Shown: positions 52,221 through 60,828 of the stretch, in pieces
Position numbering within the stretch: position 1 is the first letter of the stretch
Layout of the letters: every line of letters begins with the position of its first letter
From: Asticcacaulis benevestitus DSM 16100 = ATCC BAA-896
Lineage (GTDB): Bacteria; Pseudomonadota; Alphaproteobacteria; Caulobacterales; Caulobacteraceae
DNA length: 64,000 nt
Direction: 5' to 3'
Assembly (NCBI RefSeq): GCF_000376105.1
Contig: NZ_AQWM01000011.1
Span: 20,250-84,249, forward strand
Position numbers and translations under genes: made by a program
Notes under the pieces: model-generated
Database searches by the model: none
What the model was told of the DNA's origin: nothing
The model's input: only the letters and a program-made list of their open reading frames with translations

Positions 52221-53159
52221 TCACACCAGATGAAATAGCCATAACAGTAATGGCATTGTCACAGCGCTCAGGGTGGTGGTCAGGGCCACGATGCCGGCCA
52301 TCAAAGGCGCATCGCCACCCATATGTCGCGCCTGAACATAGGCCGCCGCCGCGCAAGGTGCCGCGCCGCAAGCCAGCGCAATGCCCTGCGCCATGCGGTC
52401 GCCGCCCAGCGCATAACAGATCGACCAGGCCAGCACCGGCATGACCAGGATCTTGAACAGCGACACCAGCCCGACCAGAACCGGCCGGCGCCAGACATAA
52501 CCAAAACTAAGTCCCACACCGGCGAGAATCAGGCCGGTCGGGATCGCGGCGTCTCCCAGCATGCCCAGCGATTTTTCAACGAAGGGAATGGACGGCATGC
52601 GCAAAGCGTTCAGCGCCAGCCCTGTCAGGCAGGCGGCGAAGATCGGATTGGTCAGGAGGGTGCGCGCGAACCACAGCGGCGTGCGGTTTGGCTTTTCGCC
52701 TTCGGGTTCGCCCCACTGTGCCAGCACCAGAATGCTGATCATGTTACTGGCCGGAATAAGCGCGCTGATCGCCACGGCGGAGAGGGCGTTGGCGTCCGGT
52801 CCGAAGATCGACGCGGCCACGGGGATAAAGATAAAGGAATTGAAGCGCATCAGGCCCAGAAACACGCTGGTGAAGGTTGGACCGGAGAGCCTGAGAAAGG
52901 GCTTGAGCGCAAAGCCAAAGGCGACAGCGATGATTAGCGAACCCAGGACGCCAAGCGCAATGGGGCCGGTGGAGAAGCCGGAGAGATCGGCGTGCCAGAT
53001 CGCGGGGATCAGAAAGCCTGGGTAGAGAACATAGACGGCGAACTTCTCGATCGGCGGCCAGACATTGAGCGGCAGAAAGCCGGATTTCTTCAGGCCATAC
53101 CCCAGCGCGATCAGCAGGAAGACCGGGACGATGCCGTTAAGGATGGTCAGCCAGGTCAT
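52221..53159 (-). CDS. AEC-family transporter (auxin efflux carrier/MdcF-like)
   Basis: A 312-residue inner-membrane protein with about ten helices in two similar halves. It starts WLTILNGIVPVFLLIALGYG and has the half-repeat signals FALKPFL, VFLGLMRFNSFIFIPVAASI near residue 118 and GDAAIPTGLILAGVGLSFGY near residue 210. AEC carriers move small organic acids or related anions. It is convergent with the PEP-mutase-like gene with only 4 bases between, so it may serve that enzyme's substrate, but this is a guess. Confidence 0.85.
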   Translation of the reverse strand: MTWLTILNGIVPVFLLIALGYGLKKSGFLPLNVWPPIEKFAVYVLYPGFLIPAIWHADLSGFSTGPIALGVLGSLIIAVAFGFALKPFLRLSGPTFTSVFLGLMRFNSFIFIPVAASIFGPDANALSAVAISALIPASNMISILVLAQWGEPEGEKPNRTPLWFARTLLTNPIFAACLTGLALNALRMPSIPFVEKSLGMLGDAAIPTGLILAGVGLSFGYVWRRPVLVGLVSLFKILVMPVLAWSICYALGGDRMAQGIALACGAAPCAAAAYVQARHMGGDAPLMAGIVALTTTLSAVTMPLLLWLFHLV

Positions 53160-53252
53160 ACATTTCGCTCACGGCTGTTGCGCTGCGCGCTCGCCTTCGC
53201 GGGAGCGGCGAGCGATCGCCGGCGCCCGATCGGGCGCTGAAAAAAGGTGTTT

Positions 53253-53729
53253 CTAAACACCGGCCGCGTCTTTCATGCGATCCAATGCGCCTTGCAATAT
53301 ATAGGCGGCGGCGGAGCGGTCGATGACCTCGGCGCGCTTGGCGCGGGTCAGGTCGGCTTCCTCGATCAGGAAACGGTTCATAACCGACGACGACCAGCGC
53401 TCATCCCAGAAGGCGATCGGGAAATCGCGCAATCTTAACAAATTACGCGCAAAGGCGCGGCAAGACTGGCAACGGGGCCCTTCAGTGCCGTCCATATTTA
53501 CGGGTAAGCCGATCACCATGCCATCGGCTTCGCGCGATGCCATCAGCTTGAACAGGCGCTCGGCCTCCAGCGTGAACTTTGACTTACGTATCAGCTCCAG
53601 CGGCGAGGCGATGGTCAGGGAAATGTCGGACACGGCGACGCCAATGGTCTTTTCGCCCAGGTCCAGCCCCAGCAGGGCGCGGCGCGGCGTTACGGCGGCC
53701 GCCAGTTCGGTGATGTCGATAATGGCCAT
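53253..53729 (-). CDS. ruvX: Putative pre-16S rRNA nuclease/Holliday-junction resolvase-like YqgF
   Basis: A 158-residue RNase H-fold protein of the YqgF/RuvX family. It has LLGLDLGEKTIGVAVSD near residue 20 with the first catalytic Asp, VIGLPVNMDGTEGPRCQSCR near residue 72, FWDERWSSSVMNRFL near residue 108 and the last acidic motif VIDRSAAAYILQ near residue 136. It is thought to trim the 5' end of 16S rRNA and is essential in many bacteria. It lies upstream of, and divergent from, the UrcA/gatCA region. Confidence 0.93.
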   Translation of the reverse strand: MAIIDITELAAAVTPRRALLGLDLGEKTIGVAVSDISLTIASPLELIRKSKFTLEAERLFKLMASREADGMVIGLPVNMDGTEGPRCQSCRAFARNLLRLRDFPIAFWDERWSSSVMNRFLIEEADLTRAKRAEVIDRSAAAYILQGALDRMKDAAGV

Positions 53730-53898
53730 GAACGGGCTTTGGCGCTTAAGCCGTAAAGAGTCAACAGACTGTCATGTGACTGTCGGGTCTGTGTCACGCA
53801 ACGCCGGTATCAAGGCGCACCATTCCTCTGTGGAGGCCGTGTCGATTATTACAGTAATTTAATTAACGATTACACGGCCGATTGACGCATTAACTGAA

Positions 53899-53944
53899 TG
53901 TAATAAATTAAATCCATGTAATAAATAAACGCCGTGTAATACAT
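53899..53944. promoter_or_regulatory. Three 10-mers at exact 18-bp spacing
   Basis: TGTAATAAAT at 53899 and 53917 and TGTAATACAT at 53935 are spaced by 18 bases each, in the AT-rich region upstream of the UrcA genes. The array looks like repeated binding sites, possibly cooperative. No known regulator motif is recognised. Confidence 0.55.
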
Positions 53945-53988
53945 GGATGCGATTTAACAATATTCATGTTTCTATTTGTTTTTTACAA

Positions 53989-54040
53989 GTGTAGATGTGG
54001 ATTCAGTTCTTAACGAGTAATCATCCTCCCTCATCTACAC
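53989..54040 (+). promoter_or_regulatory. Leader inverted repeat before the first UrcA gene
   Basis: GTGTAGATG (53989-53997) and CATCTACAC (54032-54040) are a perfect 9-bp inverted repeat separated by 34 bases. The right arm ends 4 bases before the AAAGGA ribosome site, so folding in the message could influence translation. Confidence 0.5.
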
Positions 54041-54058
54041 CTTCAAAGGAATAACATC

Positions 54059-54406
54059 ATGACCCGTTCGATCCTCATCGCCGCCGCTTTCTCGATCGCC
54101 GCCTTGGTGGCCGGCGCCGCCAACGCGCAAACGCGCGAAGATGCACAAGTCTCGGTTTCAGCCGATCACGTTGACTTCAACAACGCCCGCCAAACCCGCG
54201 CCTTCTATGCCAAGCTGACCGCCGCCGCCAAGAATGTCTGCACCAGCGAAGTCTCCGATCCCATGACCACCATGGCTGATGCTCAATGCGCCCGTCAGGC
54301 CGTTTCGGACGCCGTACGCGAAATCAACGCGCCGCAATTGAGCGCCCTTGATGGCCAAGTCAATGACCGCGCCTCGGCCTACGCCATGAACGACCGTCAG
54401 CACTAA
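54059..54406 (+). CDS. UrcA family secreted protein (copy 1)
   Basis: A 115-residue exported protein with a signal peptide (MTRSILIAAAFSIAALVAGA, cut near ANAQ). The mature part has the UrcA pattern: a V-S/V-D-F strand (QVSVSADHVDFNNARQTRAF), KLTAAAKNVC with one Cys and a second Cys in ADAQCARQAVSDAVREIN, probably a disulfide. UrcA proteins are abundant in Caulobacterales and sphingomonads, and their function is unknown. A clear AAAGGA site precedes the ATG. A paralogue follows 23 bases downstream. Confidence 0.85.
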   Translation: MTRSILIAAAFSIAALVAGAANAQTREDAQVSVSADHVDFNNARQTRAFYAKLTAAAKNVCTSEVSDPMTTMADAQCARQAVSDAVREINAPQLSALDGQVNDRASAYAMNDRQH

Positions 54407-54429
54407 GACTTCGGAACAGGAGCGCCACC

Positions 54430-54783
54430 ATGCTGCGTGCAGTTTTCATGACCGGCCTGATGGCCGGAGCAATCTTCGCTGCTCAAACCGCTTCGGCGCA
54501 GGACAACGTCTCCCGTGTCGATGTGACCTTCGAGACCCGCGATCTGCGTGATCCGGCACGCGCGGAAGTCGTCTACGCCCAGATCAACAAGGCCGCCAAG
54601 AAAGCGTGCTGGAGCGAGGGCGAGGGGCCGGGCTTCCGCATTATCGACGATCGGGCCTGTGAAGAACAGGCGGTCGATGAGGCTGTCGCTGATCTCCATA
54701 GCGCCGAAATGAACCGCGTGCATGCCGCCCGCACGGACCGCTCGCCGCCCCAGATGGCCATGAATGAGCATAAAGCGCGTTAG
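54430..54783 (+). CDS. UrcA family secreted protein (copy 2)
   Basis: A 117-residue paralogue of the preceding gene. Signal peptide MLRAVFMTGLMAGAIFAAQT is cut near ASAQ. The mature part keeps VDVTFETRDLRDPARAEVVY, INKAAKKACW with the first Cys and the second Cys in DRACEEQAVDEAV. The two genes form a small operon ending in a strong terminator. The copies differ clearly, so the duplication is not recent. A periplasmic role is expected from the signal peptide; the task is unknown. Confidence 0.85.
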   Translation: MLRAVFMTGLMAGAIFAAQTASAQDNVSRVDVTFETRDLRDPARAEVVYAQINKAAKKACWSEGEGPGFRIIDDRACEEQAVDEAVADLHSAEMNRVHAARTDRSPPQMAMNEHKAR

Positions 54784-54809
54784 GTTTGACTTTAGACTAA
54801 GATGGAACA

Positions 54810-54840
54810 GGGCGTTGCGCGATGAGCGAACGCCCTTTTT
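54810..54840 (+). terminator. Rho-independent terminator after the UrcA pair
   Basis: GGGCGTT, 12-base loop, AACGCCC, then five T: a 7-bp GC-rich stem 27 bases after the second UrcA stop. Confidence 0.85.
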
Positions 54841-54911
54841 CATGTTTGCCCCTTGCCAAAAACGCCCTCAATCGCTAACCGGAACCCACATTATTATATG
54901 GAGTCCCGACC

Positions 54912-55199
54912 ATGGCCATTGATGTGGCAACCGTGAAAAAGGTGGCAAGCCTGTCGCGCCTGCGCGAAAGCGATGACCGTCTGCAATCGCTAGCCGGCGA
55001 GCTGAACGGCATTCTGGGCTGGATCGAGCAGTTGAACGAGGTCGATGTCACAGGCGTCGAGCCGATGACGACCGCCGTCCAGATGCCGACTCCCATGCGC
55101 GACGACGTGGTTTCCGATGGTGACAAGGTCGCACAGATCGTCGCCAATGCCCCGAAGACCGTTGACGGCTTCTTTGTCGTGCCGAAGGTGGTTGAATAA
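54912..55199 (+). CDS. gatC: Asp/Glu-tRNA amidotransferase subunit C
   Basis: A 95-residue GatC. It begins [20 protein letters not shown] and has the typical [20 protein letters not shown] near residue 37 and a conserved [10 protein letters not shown] near residue 63. It stabilises the GatAB complex that converts Glu-tRNA(Gln) (and Asp-tRNA(Asn)) to the amidated form. One base separates its stop from gatA. Confidence 0.95.
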   Translation: MAIDVATVKKVASLSRLRESDDRLQSLAGELNGILGWIEQLNEVDVTGVEPMTTAVQMPTPMRDDVVSDGDKVAQIVANAPKTVDGFFVVPKVVE

Positions 55200-55200
55200 T

Positions 55201-56697
55201 ATGCCCAATTCCTCAAGTGAACTTACCAAACTTACGCTCAAGGCCGCGGTTGATGGCCTGAAGGCCAAGACCTTTTCCTCGACGGAACTGACCAACGCCT
55301 TTATCGGCGCCATCGAGACCGCCAATCCGGCGCTCAATGCCTATGTCGAGCTGACCTTCGACAAGGCGCGCGAACAAGCCGCCGCGTCCGATGCGAAACT
55401 GGCAAAGGGTGAGGGCGGGGCTCTGGAAGGCGCACCGCTCGGCATCAAGGATCTCTATTGCACGGCGGGTGTTCGCACCACGGCCTGTTCGGGCATCCTG
55501 GAAAACTTCGTGCCGACCTACGAATCGACCGTGACGCAGAACCTGTGGGATCAGGGCGCCGTCATGCTCGGCAAGCTGAACATGGATGAATTCGCCATGG
55601 GCTCGTCGAACGAAACCTCGAAATGGGGCAGCGTCGTCAATCCGTGGAAGTCACGTGGTTCAAATGCGCCATTGACGCCCGGCGGTTCGTCGGGTGGTTC
55701 GGCCTCGGCCGTCGCCGCCGATCTCTGCCTGGCCGCCACGGCGTCCGATACCGGCGGGTCGATCCGCCAGCCCGCCGCCTTCACCGGCACGGTCGGTATC
55801 AAGCCGACCTATGGTCGTTGCTCGCGCTATGGCATGGTGGCCTTCGCTTCGTCGCTCGATCAGGCCGGCCCGATCACCAAAACGGTCGAAGACGCCGCGA
55901 TCATGCTGCAGGTCATGTGCTCGCATGACGTCAAGGATTCGACCTCGCTCGACCTGGCCATTCCGGATTTCTCGTCCTTCCTTGGCAAGTCGGTGAAAGG
56001 CCTGCGCGTCGGTATCCCCGACGAGTATCGCCTCGATGGCATTCCTGCCGAGATCGACGCCCTGTGGGAACAGGGCATTGCCTGGCTGAAAGACGCCGGC
56101 GCCGAGATCGTCCGCATCTCCCTGCCGCACACGAAATACGCCCTGCCGTGCTACTATATCATTGCGCCGGCGGAAGCCTCCTCGAACCTCGCCCGCTATG
56201 ACGGCATGCGCTACGGCCACCGCGCCGAGGGCGTCACCTCCCTTACGGACACCTATGAAATGTCGCGTTCGGAAGGCTTTGGCAAGGAAGTGAAGCGCCG
56301 CATCATGATCGGCACCTATGTGCTGTCGGCGGGTTTCTATGATGCCTATTACGTCAAGGCCCTGAAGGTGCGCCGTCGCATCGCCGAGGATTTCACCAAG
56401 GCGTTTGAAACGTGTGATGTCATCCTGACCCCGGCCACGCCGTCGTCGGCGTTCGAACTGGGTGACGCCGCCAAGGCCGCCGATCCGGTCGCCATGTACC
56501 TGAACGACGTCTTCACCGTCACCACGAATCTGGCCGGTTTGCCGGGCCTCTCGGTGCCGGCGGGTCTCGATAGTCAGGGCCTGCCGCTTGGTCTGCAGGT
56601 GATCGGCAAGGCGCTCGATGAGGGCACGGTGCTGAATATCGCCTCGGTGCTGGAAAAGGCCGCAGGCTTCACCACCAAGCCAGGCCGCTGGTGGTAA
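55201..56697 (+). CDS. gatA: Asp/Glu-tRNA amidotransferase subunit A
   Basis: A 498-residue amidase-signature enzyme that frees ammonia from glutamine for the tRNA amidotransferase. The Ser-cisSer-Lys triad is visible: Lys83 in PLGIKD, Ser163 region in [11 protein letters not shown] and the nucleophile Ser187 in [10 protein letters not shown]. The start [10 protein letters not shown] at 55201 follows gatC by one base. A terminator follows directly, so gatB, the third subunit, must be encoded separately and is not in this window. Confidence 0.96.
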   Translation: MPNSSSELTKLTLKAAVDGLKAKTFSSTELTNAFIGAIETANPALNAYVELTFDKAREQAAASDAKLAKGEGGALEGAPLGIKDLYCTAGVRTTACSGILENFVPTYESTVTQNLWDQGAVMLGKLNMDEFAMGSSNETSKWGSVVNPWKSRGSNAPLTPGGSSGGSASAVAADLCLAATASDTGGSIRQPAAFTGTVGIKPTYGRCSRYGMVAFASSLDQAGPITKTVEDAAIMLQVMCSHDVKDSTSLDLAIPDFSSFLGKSVKGLRVGIPDEYRLDGIPAEIDALWEQGIAWLKDAGAEIVRISLPHTKYALPCYYIIAPAEASSNLARYDGMRYGHRAEGVTSLTDTYEMSRSEGFGKEVKRRIMIGTYVLSAGFYDAYYVKALKVRRRIAEDFTKAFETCDVILTPATPSSAFELGDAAKAADPVAMYLNDVFTVTTNLAGLPGLSVPAGLDSQGLPLGLQVIGKALDEGTVLNIASVLEKAAGFTTKPGRWW

Positions 56698-56705
56698 GAA
56701 TTTAA

Positions 56706-56736
56706 AAGCCTTCTGTCTCAGACAGGAGGCTTTTTT
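56706..56736 (+). terminator. Rho-independent terminator of gatCA
   Basis: AAGCCTTCTGTC, loop TCA, GACAGGAGGCTT, with one G-T wobble pair, then a run of T: a 12-bp stem 8 bases after the gatA stop. Confidence 0.9.
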
Positions 56737-56818
56737 CTTGTCCCTCTTGCGGGTGTCGGTCAGGTGCCATACCTTGTGAGGGAAACCCTTTCGGAGCGGC
56801 TTTAAGTCCGGCAGTTGC

Positions 56819-57250
56819 ATGTATCATCCTATCCGGGCGGGTCTGCTCGTCCTTTCTACACTGACTTTTTTCAGCGCGTCTGGCCTGAGCGCCCAGGAAA
56901 CACCCGCCCCGCAAATGGCTGAACCTGAAGGCGCCGAGCCGGAACTTTCCGATCAGGATATGGCGGATCTCGCCATGGTCTGCACCGCAACCTACGATGT
57001 GGTGCTGGCGAATGGGCAGGGCGGCGCGCAGACCGAGGCCATCAAGGACGCGCGTGATCTGGCGCGGTCGATTTATCAGGAAATCTCACAGGCCACGGAT
57101 GACGCGATCGACGCCGAAATCACCAAGGCCGACGCCACCCTTCAGGCCGAAGTTAAAAGCGGGGTTGTCGATCTGAAAGACTTTCAGGCGACGTGTGATT
57201 CCCTGTTGATGGAAGAAGAGGACGGCGTCGCTGCGCCGGTCGTTTCCTGA
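56819..57250 (+). CDS. Secreted acidic hypothetical protein
   Basis: A 143-residue protein with a signal peptide (residues 1-25, LLVLSTLTFFSASGLSA, cut before QET) and a short Pro/Glu-rich linker. The mature domain is helical and acidic with two cysteines (MVCTATYDV and QATCDSLLM) that could form a disulfide. I do not recognise a family. It has a start codon after TTTAAGTCCGGCAGTTGC with no strong ribosome site, and it stands as a single gene after the gatA terminator. Confidence 0.6.
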   Translation: MYHPIRAGLLVLSTLTFFSASGLSAQETPAPQMAEPEGAEPELSDQDMADLAMVCTATYDVVLANGQGGAQTEAIKDARDLARSIYQEISQATDDAIDAEITKADATLQAEVKSGVVDLKDFQATCDSLLMEEEDGVAAPVVS

Positions 57251-57339
57251 GATAAACTCACCCTTTACGGGAAAGACATGGGGTAGCGGGGGCTATCTGG
57301 TCTAAGCTACGCGTTGTATGTGTAGAAACAGGTGATGTG

Positions 57340-57666
57340 ATGTTAGCAACCTATCAGGACATGGTGGCCTGGGGGCTTCTGGTGCTTCCGCTGATTGTTC
57401 TGGCGTGGGCGGCGGTGTGGTTCGTGCTGATCCAGGCCGAACGCAACCGTCATGAGCGCTACACACGTTTTCATGCCATCATGGAGCAACTGGCGAAATC
57501 GGATGGGCCTACGGCTGACAAGATGGCGGCCGCCTATGAACTGCGAAACTACCGTGAATACAAGGATGTCATCGCGCGTGTGTTTATCGACGGCAAGGTG
57601 AGAGGCGATACGGCCGAAGCCCTGTCACGTCAGTTGCGCGATACGGTTGACCATATCAGGCATTAG
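57340..57666 (+). CDS. Membrane-anchored hypothetical protein
   Basis: A protein of about 108 residues with one N-terminal membrane helix (GLLVLPLIVLAWAAVWFVLI) and a charged helical cytoplasmic part with HERYTRFHAIMEQLAKSDGP and ELRNYREYKDVIARVFIDGK. A GTG one codon upstream is an alternative start. Its last 4 bases overlap the end of a convergent gene. The function is unknown. Confidence 0.65.
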   Translation: MLATYQDMVAWGLLVLPLIVLAWAAVWFVLIQAERNRHERYTRFHAIMEQLAKSDGPTADKMAAAYELRNYREYKDVIARVFIDGKVRGDTAEALSRQLRDTVDHIRH

Positions 57667-57938
57667 TTGTTGACGGTCGCCAGCACGATGTCTGAACGTT
57701 CCACCACCGGATAAGGGTTCATGGCCTCGGCATGTTCAGGAATGACCGGCAGGGCATCAACGTCCGGCAGATGCGATAACTGGCTGGCGACCGCGACGCC
57801 GCTGCCAATCGTGGCCATAACAAACGCGGCCAGACTGATCACCAAAGCATTAGGGCGACGAAACGAACCTGGCCTGGCTTCGGTTTCGGGCGTGTTCCAG
57901 TCAATAGAATAGGTGCTGGGATGGTCCGCTTCGCGCAT
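57663..57938 (-). CDS. Small single-helix membrane protein
   Basis: A 91-residue protein with a polar N-terminal half, one hydrophobic helix (ALVISLAAFVMATIGSGVAV) and a Pro/Val-rich end (PVIPEHAEAMNPYPVVERSD). GGAG stands 9 bases before the ATG at 57938, so this start is chosen over one five codons upstream. It converges on, and overlaps by 4 bases, the previous membrane-protein gene. The function is unknown. Confidence 0.5.
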   Translation of the reverse strand: MREADHPSTYSIDWNTPETEARPGSFRRPNALVISLAAFVMATIGSGVAVASQLSHLPDVDALPVIPEHAEAMNPYPVVERSDIVLATVNN

Positions 57939-58206
57939 GGTCTGGCTCCGCATCTGGGTGATTGGGTGACGTCAAAGCTAATCATGCCGGCATAAAAATT
58001 CAGTGCCGGTCACAAGCCCCAAAATCGGATCGACATCAGGCGCGGCGCTTACATGATCTTTTCAATATGTGCTGAGCAGCTTAGACAGGCGTCACGGCTT
58101 GCAGACCGCGAATAGTTGAATTTGTATCTGTTTTGGATCTGGCGCTTGTGTTCTGCGCGCATTTGGGCAGTATCGCCCAAAAGCAAACCAAGAACCGGAG
58201 CTGAGG

Positions 58207-60219
58207 ATGAACCTCCCCACGATCCCACGTCCCAATGAAATCACTGTTCGTGGTGTCATTCTGGGCATCCTGATCACCCTGATCTTCACCGCCGCGCAGG
58301 TGTATCTCGGTCTCAAGGTCGGCCTGACCTTCGCCACGTCTATCCCGGCCGCCGTCATCTCGATGGCGCTGTTGCAGGCCTTCAAGACGGCGACGATCCA
58401 GGAAAACAACATCGTCCAGACCATTGCCTCGGCGGCCGGCACACTCGCCTCGGTCATCTTCGTCCTGCCGGGTCTGATCATGATCGGCTGGTGGACCAAT
58501 GTTCCCTTCTTCACGACTTTCATGGCCTGCGCCATCGGCGGCGTGCTCGGCGTCATGTACACCGTGCCGTTGCGCCGTGCTCTGGTGACGCAATCGTCCC
58601 TGCCGTATCCGGAAGGCGTAGCGGCCGCTGAGGTTCTGCGCGTTGGCACCTCCTCACGCGAAGGCGGCGCCGAAGGCGCTGCCGGCCTGTGGTCGATCAT
58701 CTGGGGCAGCCTGTTCTCGGCCTTTTACGCGGCTCTGGCCGGCGCCAAGCTGATGGCCGGCGAAGTCGCCAAGTATTTCAAGGTCGGCACCGGCGCGACC
58801 GGTCTCGGCGGTTCGGCCTCGCTGGCGCTTCTGGGCGCGGGTCACCTGATGGGTATCACCGTCGGCATCGCCATGCTGGTGGGCTTAGCCATCGCTTGGG
58901 GCATCTGCGTGCCGATCCTGACGCAACTGACCCCCATGCCCGATCTGTCGGCGGCCGATCACGCGGGCAAGGTATGGGGCACGCAGGTGCGTTTCCTCGG
59001 CGCTGGCGCTATCGGCGCCGCAGCCATCTGGACGCTCGGCAAGTTGATCGTTCCGGTGTGGAGCGGCTTGATGTCGGCTATGGAATCGGGCCGAGCGCGC
59101 AAGCTCGAAGGCGCGGTCATTCCCCGCACGGAGCAGGATCTGCCGGTCTGGATCATGGGTCTGGTGGTGCTGATTTCGCTGGTGCCGGCGGGTTGGCTTC
59201 TGGCCAATTTCGTCTCGGGCGGACCTCTGGCCGAAATCGCCCTGCCGCTGGTCATCAGCGGCGTGCTCTATATCATCGTGGCCGGTATGCTGGCCGCCGC
59301 CGTCTGCGGTTATATGGCCGGCCTGATCGGTTCCTCTAATTCGCCGGTTTCGGGTATCGCCATTTTGACTGTTTTGGGTTCAGCCCTGATCGTTGGCATG
59401 ATCGGTTACGGCATGACGGGCCCCAATACGGCCACTGCGCTGGTGGCGTTCGCCCTGCTGGTGACCACGGTCGTGCTCGCCGTCGCCGTTATCGGCAACG
59501 ACAATCTACAGGATCTCAAGACCGGCCAACTGGTCGACGCCACACCCTGGAAACAGCAGGTGGCGCTGATCATCGGTATCATCGCCGGCGCTATCGTGGT
59601 GCCGCCGGTGCTCGATCTGCTCAACAATTCCAACGGTTTCGCCGGCGACCCGAACTATCACGCTGTCACCAATGAACCGCTGGCGGCCCCGCAGGCGACT
59701 CTGATCTCGACCCTGGCGAAGGGCGTCATCAGCCACGATCTCGACTGGAAGCTACTCGGCATCGGCGCCGCCATCGGTCTTGGTCTGGTTGTGCTCGATA
59801 TCGTCATCCGCAAGCTCAGCAAGGGCAAGCTCAGCCTGCCGCCACTGGGTGTCGGTCTGGCTATCTATCTGCCGAGTTCGGTGACCGCACCGGTGGTGAT
59901 CGGGGCCTTCGCCGGCTGGATTTTCGAGCGCGCCGTCAAGGGCAAGACGGTCAACGGCAAGGACTTTGCCGAACCGGCCAAGCGGCTGGGTGTGCTGATC
60001 GCCTCGGGTTTCATTGTCGGGGAAAGCCTGTTCAATGTGGCGCTAGCCGGCATTATCGTCCTGACCGGACAGGCCGCACCGCTGGCCGGACCGTTTGCCG
60101 CCATCTGGCCGGATGAGAATGTCGGCATGGTCATCGCCATCGTGCTGGCCCTGGTCGGGGTCGCGGGACTTTACCGTTGGGCTGCCGCCCGCGCCAAAAA
60201 GGTCGTGGCGGAAAACTGA
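58207..60219 (+). CDS. Oligopeptide transporter, OPT superfamily
   Basis: A 670-residue inner-membrane protein with about 16 helices. OPT signals are the N-terminal PRPNEITVRGVILGILITLI, VYLGLKVGLTFATSIPAAVI near residue 32, LPYPEGVAAAEVLRVG near residue 135, GYMAGLIGSSNSPVSGIAIL near residue 370 and GVGLAIYLPSSVTAPVVIGA near residue 550. Bacterial OPT proteins are proposed to import small peptides or metal-siderophore complexes with protons; the substrate is unknown. GGAG lies 8 bases upstream. A strong terminator follows, so it is a single-gene unit. Confidence 0.92.
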   Translation: MNLPTIPRPNEITVRGVILGILITLIFTAAQVYLGLKVGLTFATSIPAAVISMALLQAFKTATIQENNIVQTIASAAGTLASVIFVLPGLIMIGWWTNVPFFTTFMACAIGGVLGVMYTVPLRRALVTQSSLPYPEGVAAAEVLRVGTSSREGGAEGAAGLWSIIWGSLFSAFYAALAGAKLMAGEVAKYFKVGTGATGLGGSASLALLGAGHLMGITVGIAMLVGLAIAWGICVPILTQLTPMPDLSAADHAGKVWGTQVRFLGAGAIGAAAIWTLGKLIVPVWSGLMSAMESGRARKLEGAVIPRTEQDLPVWIMGLVVLISLVPAGWLLANFVSGGPLAEIALPLVISGVLYIIVAGMLAAAVCGYMAGLIGSSNSPVSGIAILTVLGSALIVGMIGYGMTGPNTATALVAFALLVTTVVLAVAVIGNDNLQDLKTGQLVDATPWKQQVALIIGIIAGAIVVPPVLDLLNNSNGFAGDPNYHAVTNEPLAAPQATLISTLAKGVISHDLDWKLLGIGAAIGLGLVVLDIVIRKLSKGKLSLPPLGVGLAIYLPSSVTAPVVIGAFAGWIFERAVKGKTVNGKDFAEPAKRLGVLIASGFIVGESLFNVALAGIIVLTGQAAPLAGPFAAIWPDENVGMVIAIVLALVGVAGLYRWAAARAKKVVAEN

Positions 60220-60240
60220 TCCCGTCAGACCGTCCTGTGA

Positions 60241-60275
60241 AAAAGCCTCCCGGTTCATGCCGGGAGGCTTTTTTC
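60241..60275 (+). terminator. Rho-independent terminator after the OPT gene
   Basis: AAAAAGCCTCCCGG, loop TTCATG, CCGGGAGGCTTTTTT: a perfect stem with A/T tracts on both sides, 21 bases after the stop. Confidence 0.92.
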
Positions 60276-60357
60276 ATCCTGGTGCTTAGGGTGATGCGCA
60301 CGAAAAATTGCGCAAATGATACTTTCCTGTTGGCGTAAAGATCGCTAAAACAGGGTT

Positions 60358-60789
60358 ATGAGCAACACAGCGAACAGACCCGTCATCAACCCTATCCCGG
60401 CCGATGGCATCACCTATTTCCTGCATCCTCACCCGCGTTCGCCTTTTTCGGAAGCCGTTCAGGTCGGACAGGTGCTTTACCTGTCGGCGATGATCGGGCT
60501 CGACGAAAACGGCAAACTGGCCGAGGGCTTCGACAACGAAGTGAAGTGCATCATGTCGAATACGGCGGATATCCTGAAGCGCTATGGCCTTGGCCTTGAG
60601 CATATCTTCAAGGCGACCGTCATGCTGACCGACATCACCAAATGGGGCGATTTCAACCGCCTGTACAAGCCGTACTTCCATCCGGCGCAATTGCCGGTGC
60701 GGACGGCCTTCGGCGTGACCAACCTGGCCTATGACGCCACGGTCGAGATCGAGTTCTGGGCGCATGTGCCGACCGAATCAGCGAAGTAA
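60358..60789 (+). CDS. RidA/YjgF family protein
   Basis: A 143-residue protein of the Rid family. It contains VGQVLYLSAMIGLDENGKLA near residue 37, MLTDITKWGDFN near residue 92 and the catalytic-site LPVRTAFGV with the Arg that binds the imine substrate near residue 115. RidA proteins hydrolyse reactive enamines and imines such as 2-aminoacrylate. The sequence is longer at the N-terminus than E. coli RidA by about 15 residues. It is a single-gene unit ending in a terminator shared with the convergent reductase gene. Confidence 0.88.
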   Translation: MSNTANRPVINPIPADGITYFLHPHPRSPFSEAVQVGQVLYLSAMIGLDENGKLAEGFDNEVKCIMSNTADILKRYGLGLEHIFKATVMLTDITKWGDFNRLYKPYFHPAQLPVRTAFGVTNLAYDATVEIEFWAHVPTESAK

Positions 60790-60798
60790 GACAAGAAG

Positions 60799-60828
60799 CT
60801 CCCTCTGACAAAGAGGGAGTTTTTTTTA
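60799..60828 (+). terminator. Rho-independent terminator after ridA-like gene
   Basis: CTCCCTCT, loop GACAA, AGAGGGAG, then nine T. The last bases overlap the stop codon of the convergent FMN reductase gene. Confidence 0.9.

Larger units (their letters stand above)
53730..54058. other. AT-rich regulatory region upstream of the UrcA pair
   Basis: A 329-base stretch without a gene, far more AT-rich than its surroundings. It holds a period-18 array (53899-53944), a 9-bp dyad ATCCATGTA/TACATGGAT (53912-53920 and 53940-53948), and near the start codon a 9-bp inverted repeat (53989-54040). It probably contains the promoter and leader of the UrcA genes and the promoter of ruvX. Confidence 0.6.

Noticed and set aside
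53730..54058. Replication origin suggested by AT-richness and period-18 repeats
   Set aside because: There are no DnaA boxes that I can recognise and no dnaA, hemE, repA or parAB genes nearby; a promoter region fits better.
55660..56820. A 386-codon minus-strand frame opposite gatA
   Set aside because: It reads through the gatA terminator region and has no family resemblance; gatA is certain.
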